Made by a program: the position numbers and the translations under genes | In this document: positions 33,930 to 44,400 of the stretch, piece by piece | Position numbering within the stretch: the first letter of the stretch is position 1 | Layout of the letters: every line of letters begins with the position of its first letter | Assembly (NCBI RefSeq): GCF_963855985.1 | Contig: NC_087096.1 | Span: forward strand, 8,432,001 to 8,496,000 | Length of the DNA stretch: 64,000 nt | Source: Ostrinia nubilalis | Taxonomy: Eukaryota > Arthropoda > Insecta > Lepidoptera > Crambidae | Reading direction: 5' to 3' | Notes under the pieces: generated by a model | Seen by the model: the letters and a program-made list of their open reading frames with translations, nothing else | Databases searched by the model: none | Told to the model about the DNA's origin: nothing

Positions 33930-34228
33930 TGACAATATTTCAAGGAGCGAGCCATGAAAATGAAGCAAAGCAATAATCATTGAATGACTACATAACATGG
34001 GGCTCAGTTGTGACATTACAGTGCAGTGACATTGAATTTTAACCATTGACAGTGGAAATACTCTTGACTTACATAACGTGTTAAATTATATTCCATATTA
34101 TACATAATTATACTCTCAATCAAATAATTACTACAGAATATTTATGTAACCACATTTAGAATTCATGTAACCGAAACTAGAACATTATTGTTAACATGTA
34201 AACCAATTTACTGTTTCATGATCTATAA

Positions 34229-34234
34229 AATAAA
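34229..34234 (+). terminator. Nup214 polyadenylation signal AATAAA
   Basis: The first canonical AATAAA after the Nup214 stop, 300 bp downstream of TGA at 33927-33929. Confidence 0.6.
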
Positions 34235-34283
34235 TTGAATTGCTTAGCGATTGATTTTTTCATTCTCGCCTGAAATTGGCAAT

Positions 34284-34484
34284 AATGTCGGCGCTACACT
34301 ACTCGCTTCGGTGTTTTGACGGAATCTTCGAGGAAATTAACCGAAGTTCTAATTTTGGAGTTTAGAGTCTCGGGCGCATTTACCGACAATTTTCGGAAAT
34401 CGGGCGAGGTGAGGCGAGAGGCGAAGCGAAGTGTATAGGTTCACACTTCGGGAGTAGTGTTAGGAGTAGTGTAGCACCGGCATA
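34284..34484. repeat. Hairpin MITE ATGTCGGCGCTACACTACTC
   Basis: Left end ATGTCGGCGCTACACTACTC and right end GGAGTAGTGTAGCACCGGCAT are inverse. CGAAGCGAAGTG and CACTTCGG occur inside. Confidence 0.7.
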
Positions 34485-35864
34485 AGGGTGCGCAAATTTA
34501 GATACAGGGATTGCGCGTCGCGGTCAAAAGTTTAAATTACTGATTGTTTTAATTTTCGCATCCTGCATCTTGATATGAAATGAGCGCTCTCCCTTATTTG
34601 GCCCTATAACACAGTGGTCTGTGCCCTATAACTTTTATTCAAAATGATTGTTATCTAATATTGTTTTTCATATAAATCCTCGCATTTTAGATTCCAACCA
34701 AACTGAACACTACTTGTATCTTGTCAAATAAGTTTGAAAATGTCGTTTAAAAAATAGAGTGATACTTAGTTCACTAAAGTTCTGTAAAATTATATTATTT
34801 TACAAATCAATTGTAAGTTTTCGACTTCATTCTTATGCCCTACTTAAACAGGCTTTAAAAATATTCTCTCACCAACTAACAATCCAAGTTTGGGAAGTGT
34901 GACTGCATCTTCAATGTGACAAAATTATGTTGCTGGCCCCTTTTCATTCGATTACAGACGCGCGAACCGATAACTTTTAACAAAGTTCATTCGTTAGCCG
35001 ATGGACGAATGCGGGTGTAATGGACCCCAGGGGTCGTTACCAAGTTAGCTGAATGTATAATGAGTCCATGTCGACTGGAGAAAAACTTGGCCGTAAAAGT
35101 TTCCCTTCACTAATGAGACGACGATAAAATTATTGATTACGGGCCTGACTACGGTGTAGCCAAAAATATATAAAGCAGGTATATAAGTCGTTAAAACGGA
35201 AGTACCTAACAGTTCAAAAACATTTTATTAGGTAGGTATTTTTTTGTTCAGCAAAGCATTATCGTTCAATAGGCGTATATTTGAAATAACGACATGGATC
35301 GACATATTCGCCGGTTTATAAAAATAACACGATCTTTATTGTTGTAATTAAAGTAATGCAACAAAAGTTTAAGTTGCTTGGTAAGTGTAGTTACTTAGTT
35401 AACTTTGACGCAATATTAATTAATTCGTGGCAAACCAAAATACCTAATTACCTACCTACAGGGTGTGTCAGAAAATTACAGTACAATAAGGCAAAGGTAT
35501 AAGAAAAGACAATTCAGTTGGAAGTAAACAAAAGTTGTTGTTCCCGTAATGAGAACATTAGTCGTGGCGCAATTAAGCTGACGGCACACCTTGCCAGTTG
35601 GGGCGTTACAACCTCCTTCCATAATTAGGCCCCCTTTTCTGTCGCTAATTAACAACATAAAGTCCAAATTGCAAGATTTTTGTTTTCTTTCGTAATTTTA
35701 CCTCTGCTTTATCATGTTTCTTTTTGGAATCATTTTTCTTTATTTCCTAAATAAGTATAAGTTTCTACAAGTAAATCAGTTTCAATTATCATTACTTAAC
35801 GGTTTTAGAAACTGATCGAGTTATCTACCAACCATAGCTGGGCATTAACTCGTTAATAAATAAA

Positions 35865-35887
35865 AGGGGTTGGTAGTACCAACCCCT
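35865..35887. repeat. Perfect 11-bp-arm palindrome
   Basis: AGGGGTTGGTA, one base, then TACCAACCCCT. It may be a tiny MITE remnant or a dyad binding site; no further context. Confidence 0.6.
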
Positions 35888-36345
35888 AATATTGTAATTA
35901 TGTATATTAATGCCATTAGTTAGAGGTAAGTACATCGTCTAAGTTTTAAAAGGCCTGTGTTTCTGTCTAGATAAATTGAATTCTGGGCACTATTCATTAT
36001 TAACTCGTCCGAGCGGAAATCTACTCGAAACAAAAAGCTCTGCTAAAAAAGTTGAGTGGCGTCGCGACGTGGAGAGCTCTCAATCAATTAAAGAGTCGAC
36101 ATTCCCGAGTGTCAGTCAATTTCCAGTGCAAAAACAGCCCTTAAAAGTTCGCTGTTCACTATTTTTATCACTAGATGCCTAAAATCTCAATTTGTTCGAA
36201 CATGGTGAGGCTTTTATGGATTTTTTTTGTATATTTCAAATTGTGAAACTTTTGTGTTCTGTAATTTTTTTAAAAGCTTAGGTACTTAATACCTCGTCTA
36301 AGCACGACGACGATCCGGAAAATATATCAAAATCGTTAAAAAATG

Positions 36346-36428
36346 CTCCGACTGGGAATCGAACCCCAGACCTTGCGTTCGAGACTTGTCTATTTATCAT
36401 CTACCCACTATAAAAAGTAGGGTCGGAG
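36346..36428 (-). repeat. tRNA-like sequence, probably a SINE head
   Basis: On the minus strand CTCCGAC at the 5' side pairs with GTCGGAG at the 3' side like an acceptor stem. GGGGTTCGATTCCCAG matches an RNA polymerase III B box, and TAGTGGGTAGATGA is A-box-like. The T stem pairs poorly and the spacing is long for a tRNA, so a tRNA-derived SINE remnant is more likely than a functional tRNA. Confidence 0.45.
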
Positions 36429-37241
36429 TACTATCAAAGCTCGTTTTTGATTTTATTCTATTTTATCACAGCTATTAAATTAATACTTTTCAACTTTAAA
36501 GATGATTCCTTTAAAACGTTTCGAGTTTGATAGTCATTGAGTTGGCGCCTTAGGTTAGCGCATTGCACTGATGCCCATTGGAAATCCTATCGATTTGGAA
36601 AATCTACTGGTGATTTACTTTTTTTACAGAGGATGCGTTTGCTTTGTAATCAAAAGTAAATTTATGTTGCGAGCTTACAACTACAAGCAGTCGGCAGTGT
36701 AATTAGTGGACTCCAGTAGACGGAAATCAAGTTCCACTAAAATCAGACAGTGTATTCTTTGGGATTTGCACCATTTGAACGAGATTGGTTAGTGAGCTTG
36801 TTGATTGCCTAAGTTACGATTCTGGATTAGGGTGCGGTGCAGTAAGAAGTTTCATACAAATAATACTGAATGGATCTAGTCTAGACCGCCTCTCTAGTCT
36901 ACTTGATACGGTGACGACCCCTTTTCAAGTTAATAGGTGTGCTATGACCTTTACGGCAATCAAACCTCGGTCCAAAATAGTAAAACTAATAAAAAAAAAT
37001 TAAATAAAAAAAAACAACAAATGTCATCAATTGTCAATGTCATTACTGTCATTTGTCAAAAATTTCGAAAAAATTTGTGTTGAGCGAGCGAGACGAACTA
37101 TAAAATTTAATTTAATACTCATCAAATTATTCATAAAATATAACGCTTTGTTTTTATACATTATCGTAATTCCAAATATAAGCAACATATGTGTACATTT
37201 ATGAGACAAGGTTAGATCTTAGGTGTTAGGAAGCTGGAGCC

Positions 37242-38259
37242 ATGTCTCGTAAGGAGTTTGCTTGTTTTGTACAAATATTTTTACTGCTCATGGCATGTAT
37301 AGATGCTTCTGATGAAGCAAAGAGTGATAAAATCGAGGCTGTGGACTGCAGCACATTGCGATTAGGACAGTACATTTGTCCAGATCCGAGTATAAACCCT
37401 ATAGATCCTGACACGCAGCAGTACCGCGGGTGTACAAAGGGTGAAAAGATACCGTCTGAAGGAGAAGCTGAGGGTATATACTTAATTTCTTTCTTAAAAC
37501 GTGTTATTAGTAGATGAAAAAATGAAACACAAATTCTAATGGATGATTTCCTTGCAGTACAATGTATAGCAGCAGACCTAATCATTTGTAAGGAGACAAA
37601 TAGTTCAACATTCAAAAAGAAACTCCCATGCAAATGGACGTAAGTTTGTTTTTCACTTATTTATCTCTTACAATTTCATCTGATACATAGTGAAGTAGTG
37701 TATTCTGCCTATGAGAATCCAATTAGATGTTAAGGTTGAAGTTCTTTGAAAAGTTGTTTTTTTTTTACAGAAATGGATACTCTTTGGAGATAGCACTGTT
37801 GCTGTCAGTGTTTTTGGGCATGTTTGGCCTGGATCGGTTCTACCTCGGCTATCCAGGAGTTGGGCTGGCTAAGCTCTGCACATTGGGATTTATGTTTATT
37901 GGCCAACTTCTTGACATTATTCTTATAGCTGCTCAGGTTAGTTATTTTACATTTATTGTATCAAACATTCCAACTTACTTTTACACTTTCTGGTCTGTTA
38001 TGTAATTGGAAAAAATCAGTAACCCTCATAAATAAATATGAATTCTGTTAGCATAGATATTTAGCTAGGACCTGTTTTATTTTTAATAGTTCAATATAAT
38101 TATAAGAGGAAATCAATCACAAAATTTCTGTTGCAGGTTGTAGGACCATCTGATGGTTCAGCCTATGTCATACCATACTTTGGAGCAGGAGTGTCCGTTG
38201 TCCGCAGCGACAATGAGTCGTACCTGCTCCCCCAAGCTGACTGGCACAACATCACCTGA
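37242..38259 (+). CDS. amrt: TM2 domain-containing protein 1 (amaretto type), 200 aa
   Basis: Exons 37242-37473, 37558-37639, 37771-37936, 38137-38259; phases join and the product ends NIT. Residues 1 to ~23 look like a signal peptide. An extracellular part follows with the conserved CSTLRLGQYICPDPS and several cysteines. The TM2 domain is about 106-165: NGYSLEIALLLSVFLG, helix, DRF motif at 126-128 (LDRFYLGYPGVGL), second helix to Q160, then VVGPSDGSAYVIPYFG. This arrangement matches TM2D1 rather than TM2D2 or TM2D3. In Drosophila the three TM2D proteins act together with links to Notch signalling and phagocytosis; the molecular activity is not settled. The ATG is in GAGCCATGT. The gene converges on ECSIT with about 300 bp between stop codons. 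The symbol follows the fly gene and rests on recalled family features. Confidence 0.85.
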
Positions 38260-38492
38260 CAGTGGGGCACCATATCCTTCGACGTTGACGAGGATTATGA
38301 ATGGACATAATTCTAGAGTTTACCACCAGATTTATGAACTGTGTTCAGTGTTCTCTAGTTGTGTATTATAGAACTGTTACTATTTGTATAAATAGGCATG
38401 TAAATATAGTCTAATAAGTGAATTTGTATATAAAGTAGTATAATTATTATAACAGTTATCTAAGCAGTTCAATTATGCTTTCTAGGAAAGTA

Positions 38493-38498
38493 AATAAA
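38493..38498 (+). terminator. TM2D1 polyadenylation signal AATAAA
   Basis: AATAAA 234 bp after the TM2D1 stop codon. Confidence 0.6.
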
Positions 38499-38519
38499 AA
38501 TATGTAATTAACTATAACA

Positions 38520-38525
38520 TTTATT
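38520..38525 (-). terminator. ECSIT polyadenylation signal AATAAA (minus strand)
   Basis: TTTATT on the plus strand, 35 bp after the ECSIT stop. Only about 20 bp separate it from the TM2D1 signal, so the two transcripts probably overlap at their 3' ends. Confidence 0.55.
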
Positions 38526-38560
38526 TACATTTCACAATAAAATGCACATTGCACTAGCAG

Positions 38561-40209
38561 TTAACTAACATTACTTTCATCTTTTTGAGGCTGAGTTTCT
38601 TGTATTGATATATCCGAAGGAGGTGCAGTTAGTGTGAATATTACAGGTATTCTAGATAAAACTGGGTTTCCATTTTTTTCCAGTAATCTAATCCATGATA
38701 GTAGAGAATCCCTTGATGAAGTACCTGGAATAAAAGTGTCCATTAACCATTGGTTTACACTATTAGTATTGGTGACTCAATGGATTTTTAAAGAATATCT
38801 TGTGAGATATAGCCTCCTTTTTTACCTCTTCCTACTAAATTGGATTTTTTGCTACCTCAAAGTGTAAACTAAGATTAGATCTTTGTCTAATTTTACTGAT
38901 ATAAGGCACGTAGAGCCAAAAAGCCTTATATCAGTAATATGTAATAACAAAAATCACATACCAGTAGCACAAATTGCAACAATGGTACCATCATCTTGTT
39001 CATGAACAGTGCACTTGACAGATGGTAACTTTGTACTTCCTATGCCAGGTATACCTGGAGGCTTTTCAATGTTGGAAACATCTGGAATAAAATATTTACA
39101 CGAATTAATTACAGTGTAAGAAGGCAATACAGCATTGTAGACAGGTAATCAAATGAGCACCAAAGTCTCCGATTTGCTTGTGCTGGGATAAAATATTTCA
39201 ATAAAACATTTTATAATTACTTCTAAGCTGTTAGCACTTACCATCAGGGTCAGTATCATCTTTTATTTCCTCTCTAATTTTTCCTAGAAGAGTGAAGTAG
39301 GTTACTGCTTGATCCCTCAAGTAGACTTGATAAGGCCCCTTTATGACTAGAGCTTCATCTGGTGGCTGTTCCTCTAGCAAAACCTTTTGGCTGTCACTCT
39401 GACCAGACACTATCCATGTCTTGTCTAGCGATGCTTCTATTTCTTCTGTCTAACATTAATGAAAAAGATTATTTTATTATTTATAAAAAAAAATTAATAT
39501 TGTATTATAATAAGTAATATGTCACCTGCCAGACATCTACAGCTGTGCCAGGGTCGACAGAAGTGATTCTTTGTATTGCCAACCTTGCCAATTCCAGAGT
39601 ATCATTTGGCAATTCTGGTGGAAGATACCACGGGGTAAGATTCCTGAATTTAGGCATCCAATATAACATTCTCCAGAATTTTCTTAATGGAATACCTCGC
39701 CTACCAAATATATTTAGAAGCATTTGTTCTACCTCACTGTCTGGCATTACTCCTGAAAATTTTCATAAAAATTAGATAACAATTATGAAATATTTAGTAA
39801 AAGCAATGGTGTGTTATACCATACCATTGTCCTCCATTTGTTCTAACAAATCGACAGCACACTGTTGCTGTTTTGGATAATGCATGAACTCAGCCTGGAA
39901 AATGTTTGTAGGAATAAATTTTCCTTTGGGTAACACGTCTATTAAAGCCTTATAAACTTCTAGGTCTTTTTGTACACCAAACTCCTTCATTCTAGCCATA
40001 GCGGCGTAAATAAATTCGACATGACCTCTTCGTCTTGTGTCTCGTTCCTCGAACATTTTTATAACCTGTAAATACGTTGTTTTGTCTTTCGATGGCTTAT
40101 TTCCAAAAGGGTCATACACTGTCACTGTTTTTTCAGTATTTTCGAATCTCTTTATCATAACCGATGATGGTTTTGTACGCAAAAGAGCCCTCAGTATCTT
40201 TGTAGCCAT
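38561..40209 (-). CDS. ECSIT: ECSIT, mitochondrial complex I assembly / Toll pathway adaptor, 367 aa
   Basis: Exons in coding order (plus-strand coordinates): 39825-40209, 39526-39752, 39242-39449, 38962-39081, 38561-38724. Phases join without a stop and the TAA is at 38561-38563. The N terminus MATKILRALLRTKPSSVMIK is basic and amphipathic, a likely mitochondrial targeting sequence. The conserved ECSIT core follows: TTYLQVIKMFEERDTRRRGHVEFI, NIFQAEFMHYPKQQQCAVDL, FGRRGIPLRKFWRMLYWMPKF and NLTPWYLP. The C-terminal part keeps VKCTVHEQDDGTIVAICATG and then a short Ser/Gln/Asp-rich tail. ECSIT works with NDUFAF1 and ACAD9 in complex I assembly and binds TRAF6 in mammals; which role dominates here cannot be told. 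The protein is somewhat shorter than the fly and human proteins. Confidence 0.9.
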
Positions 40210-40384
40210 TTTAGGTTATGTTATTATTAGCAGCCTTGGATAATGGATCGAACACTTGCTAGGTTTTAACCAGTCACTTATTATAACATCTTTTTCACAA
40301 AATAAGTCAACAACTTATGTTACAAATTAAATTTTAACATGTTTTTGATTTTGGGCTTTTTTAGTCTGACAGTAGTGACAGTTC

Positions 40385-40856
40385 CAGTGTTGCCAGTCGG
40401 GTCTTGTCAGAAATTACCAGAAATATAAAAAAATGTAACCTTTTTGAATAAAAAGTAACCTTCATACGGGGGGGGGGGGGGGGGGGGGGGTGCGGAGCGA
40501 TTGTGTAAGGTTGTTCATGGATGGTTAAATTCGAAATTTTGACCATTCCATGGAGACCGAAAAGTGACCGGTCGTATAAAACCGTTTCATGGATTTGCGT
40601 TTTATTATCAAAAAAACATTTGCTAAAACTCATTGTCTTTAACAAATAATACATCAAATTCATGTTTAAATGCAGTTTATGACATAATTTTTAAATTGTC
40701 ACTATTAATATTTTTACTGTATAACCTGTAAAAGTTAATTCTACAATTTCTGAAAAATCACCTAAAAGTAACCTTTTCATTAGTGTAACCTAAAAGTAAC
40801 CAATGCAGTTCAAAAGTAACCTAAAAGGTTACAAAAGTAACCTTCTGGCAACACTG
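40385..40856. mobile_element. hAT-type MITE, 472 bp, with exact 8-bp TSD GACAGTTC
   Basis: Tips CAGTGTTGCCAG and CTGGCAACACTG are exact inverses. GACAGTTC occurs at 40377-40384 and 40857-40864. It lies in the 1.27-kb interval between the divergent ECSIT and secreted-protein genes and includes a 23-G run. No transposase. Confidence 0.9.
40468..40490 (+). repeat. Homopolymer of 23 G
   Basis: An uninterrupted run of 23 guanines inside the hAT-type MITE, a potential quadruplex. Confidence 0.9.
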
Positions 40857-40864
40857 GACAGTTC

Positions 40865-41478
40865 ACCATACACCCGGGTTGACACTTGATTGACAAGTTG
40901 ACAATCAGCTGTTCCGATCAAAGATCTTAGATTTTTTATTGTTACATGTTACTATTAAAAATATTTAAAAAGATAATTATTTGAAATAGTTTTTCAAAAC
41001 TTAATATAGGAACTAATTCGTATTTAGAATCATGCAAAAGTATCATCCATCGTCATCGACGTCATCGTCATTACTCCGCAGCTTCGGGTCCGGGACTCAA
41101 TTCGCAGTAAATAAAATATTATTATTATAATCTCTTTGACTTGTCGTCAGTTATTAACGACTCACTCATTTACTACTCACTCGTTCGTTTTCCCTTTTCC
41201 CTCCAATTTCTCGAACACCCCACGTTGAAAGGTGCTGTTCGTTCGTTCATTTTCAAAACTAGTTGATTCGTACGTGTGGAGAGGAGTAGACGTCTCCTTG
41301 CAAGAACTTTGTGTACGTGTTCGAACACGAAATTAAAAAGTTTTTGCTTTAATGCAAAGTGTAAGACACTAGTTTGTAGTGATGTAATTAACTAAAAAAC
41401 TAACTTAGATTTTATCTTGTGTAAAAGTAATAGATTTTTAAGAATTTTTAGCCGAAGAAAGTCTTAAGTGTTGCGAAG
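40865..41478 (+). promoter_or_regulatory. 5' leader and likely promoter of the secreted-protein gene
   Basis: Contains GC-richer and CGT/CGA-rich stretches (about 41040-41290) and an initiator-like GTCAGTTA near 41148, followed by an AT-rich leader up to ATG at 41479. The promoter assignment is inferred from position. Confidence 0.35.
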
Positions 41479-44400
41479 ATGTGTAAATTCCTGGTTTCTG
41501 GTTTTGTTGTAATATTTTTCGTGAATCTATGTGGTAAGTAAAAAATTATTCACTTTTCTTAAGAGGTGTACTATTTTATTTATGAAAAACTTTATTAAAT
41601 AATAATGTATATTTAAAATAACTTTAATAAAACTAACGAATACCTTCAGCGTAGGTAAAAAAGTATAAAGATAAATGTAAAATTAAAACTTGCATAATTT
41701 ATATAAACTTGAACCTATATAAACTTTATTTTTTTGCACTGTTTGTACAATTTTTCCGTTCAAACGTTTTGTTCAAATATTAGCATGAATATACTCTAAT
41801 GAAAACCAAGGTTAACGCAGAATTCAAGCTCGCGGTCGGTAGTAAGTAAGCCCAAGACGTTGCACGTGGAAGTAAGTGAGTGCACCTACAAGTTTATAAA
41901 GATAAAACTATATGCACTGTCGGCCAAGGCAGGGCCGGATCGTGAATTTGTGGGGCCCTGGGCTGAAACTACTTGGGGGCCTATCTTAGTACTCAACTAA
42001 TAGCCATGCCAAAAAACTGTTTCTACACTCGCGAGCAAAAGTATGAAATCACTTACATGAAGTTGTTTCCACGCAATCTTGTATACTAATGAATTTGTTA
42101 GTAACAAAAAAAGTGGCACCATTGTAAAGATTAAACTTTTAACTTTAAATTGATACCAAATTCATTTATATCACACCAGTATTTAAAAAGATATCCCGCC
42201 TGATGTGAAGAAGTAAGGAAAAAGACATGTATCAACTGTTTGATACGTCGCGAGTTGCGGCCTATTTACTAATATAATATAAAAGCACGTGTTTTCGGAT
42301 TTTTGCTCTCACACGTTGATCCATACACATCTCCGCTTCTTTTGACATTTTACCTGGGATTCTACACCTTCAGAAGCAGCACTAATCGTTGCACTATTGC
42401 AAGAAGGGCTCAGCCAGCGGGCTGTCGCACGTCAGCCCCACATAAGCCAGTCCAGGGTTTCGAAAGTTTTAAGACGCTTTCGGGAGACTGGTGGCTTTAT
42501 CCCGAGACTAAGTTCTGAACAGCGTCGGTGCACATCGCAGAAGGATGACCGTTTTTTCATGTCAACCTCTCTATGAAATCGTCATTTGACTGGTATCGAC
42601 GTCCAGCAAGACCTCAGAAATGTTCGTAGGATAGCTGTTAGCGAGTGGACAGTTCGTCTAAGATATAAGCAATAGAATTTGACTCCAAAAAGGCCTGCCA
42701 AAGGCTCGAAACTGACGGCAGGTCACCGATAAGCACGCTTTAAATTTGCTCGTACACATCTTGATGGAAAGTCGAGCAAGCCACCCCCATAAGCCACTGT
42801 TTAAGCGAACCAGCACTGCACAAATCGCTCCTCATAGACCCGACCTCTTCGACTGCTGCACTGCAAACACAATCTGCATTCATCGGAGAACAAAACTCGC
42901 CTCCATTATTCGCCTTCCCATCAAAATAAGTGCGAGCTAATTGAAAGCGTGCTTATCGGTGACCTGCCGTCAGTTTCGAGCCTGTGGCAGGCCTTTTTGG
43001 AGTCAAATTCTATTGCTTATATCTTAGACGAACTGTCCACTCGCTAACAGCTATCCTATGAACATTTCTGAGGTCTTGCTGGACGTCGATACCAGTCAAA
43101 TGACGATTTCATAGAGAGGTTGACATGAAAAAACGGTCATCCCTCTGCAATGTGCACCGGCGCTGTTCAGAACTTGGTCTCGGGATAAAGCCACCAGTCT
43201 CCCAAAAGCGTCTTAAAACTTTCGAAACCCAGGACTGGCTTATGTGGGGCTGACATGCGACAGCCCGCTGGCTGAGCCCTTCTTGCAATAGTGCAACGAT
43301 TTGTGCTGCTTCTGAAAGTGTAGAATCCCAGGTAAAGTGTCAAAAGAAGCGGATATGTGTAATAATGTGTATGGATCAACGTGTGAAAGCAAAAAACCGA
43401 AAACACGTGCTTTTATATGCGGTAAATAGGCCGCAACTCGCGACGTATCAAACAGTTGATACATGTCTTTTTCCTTACTTTTCACATCAGGCGGGATATC
43501 TTTTTAAATACTGGTGTGATTTAAATAAATTTGGTATCAATTTAAAGTTAAAAGTTTAATCTTTAAAATGGTGCCACTTTTTTTGTTATTAACAAATTCG
43601 TTAGTACACAAGATCGCGTGGAAACAACTTCATGTAAGTGATTCCATATTTTTGCTCGCGAGTGTATAATGATATATTATTTTTATACATACAGTGTGAG
43701 TCACGATAAAGTGCACATATGAAAATAGGTGAAACTAGACCTATTTTTATCGACAAAAAAGAGGCCAAAAAATTTTTGAGATTTTTTTTAATTTTTTTTC
43801 TGCCAATTACTTACGTTAGGTAACGTAAGGGCCCCGGGGTTACAAGGGGCCCCCAGATCCCGCTAAAAAGTAGGCAATAATTTGAAAAAAAAAAAAAAAA
43901 AAAATAGTTGTCTGTAAAGTCGCGTCGGTTTACGGACGATATTTGTACGTGACAACGTCATAAGAAAAAATTTATACAATTTTTTTTTCTGCCAATTAAT
44001 ACTTCTTGTAAAGAAAACGTAATAACTTTTAAGCTAAGAGGTATATCCTGATAAAATAAAAACAGGAACAATGCAAAATAACAGGCGTTACTAAAAAAAT
44101 ACATAAAATGCCAACAAATAATAAAAAATATACTTTTTGAAAAAAATCTGCTTTTAAATTCGTGTTTTTTTGGTTATTTGATAAATTTATCCAAAAAATG
44201 CCCCCATAACAGGTGGTTTTTATTACTTTGTATTATTCTCTATCGTATTAATTTTGTAAAACCAAAAATCGGAAGTCTCTATCCCTATCACATCATTTAC
44301 TATGATCGTTTGAACAAAGGCCTGCCACCACATTATTCTCCGCTACAGGTAGAGACAATTTTAATTTTAACTAAAATGCTTATTTTACTTCGAAATCTTT

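Larger units (their letters stand above)
34485..37241. other. Intergenic region between Nup214 and TM2D1
   Basis: No coding exon recognised. It contains a small TACAGGGTGTGTCAG motif near 35457, a perfect 23-bp palindrome at 35865-35887 and a tRNA-like sequence at 36346-36428. The last 200 bp, with several TGTCAAT/TTGTCA motifs at 37020-37060, should contain the TM2D1 promoter. Confidence 0.5.
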
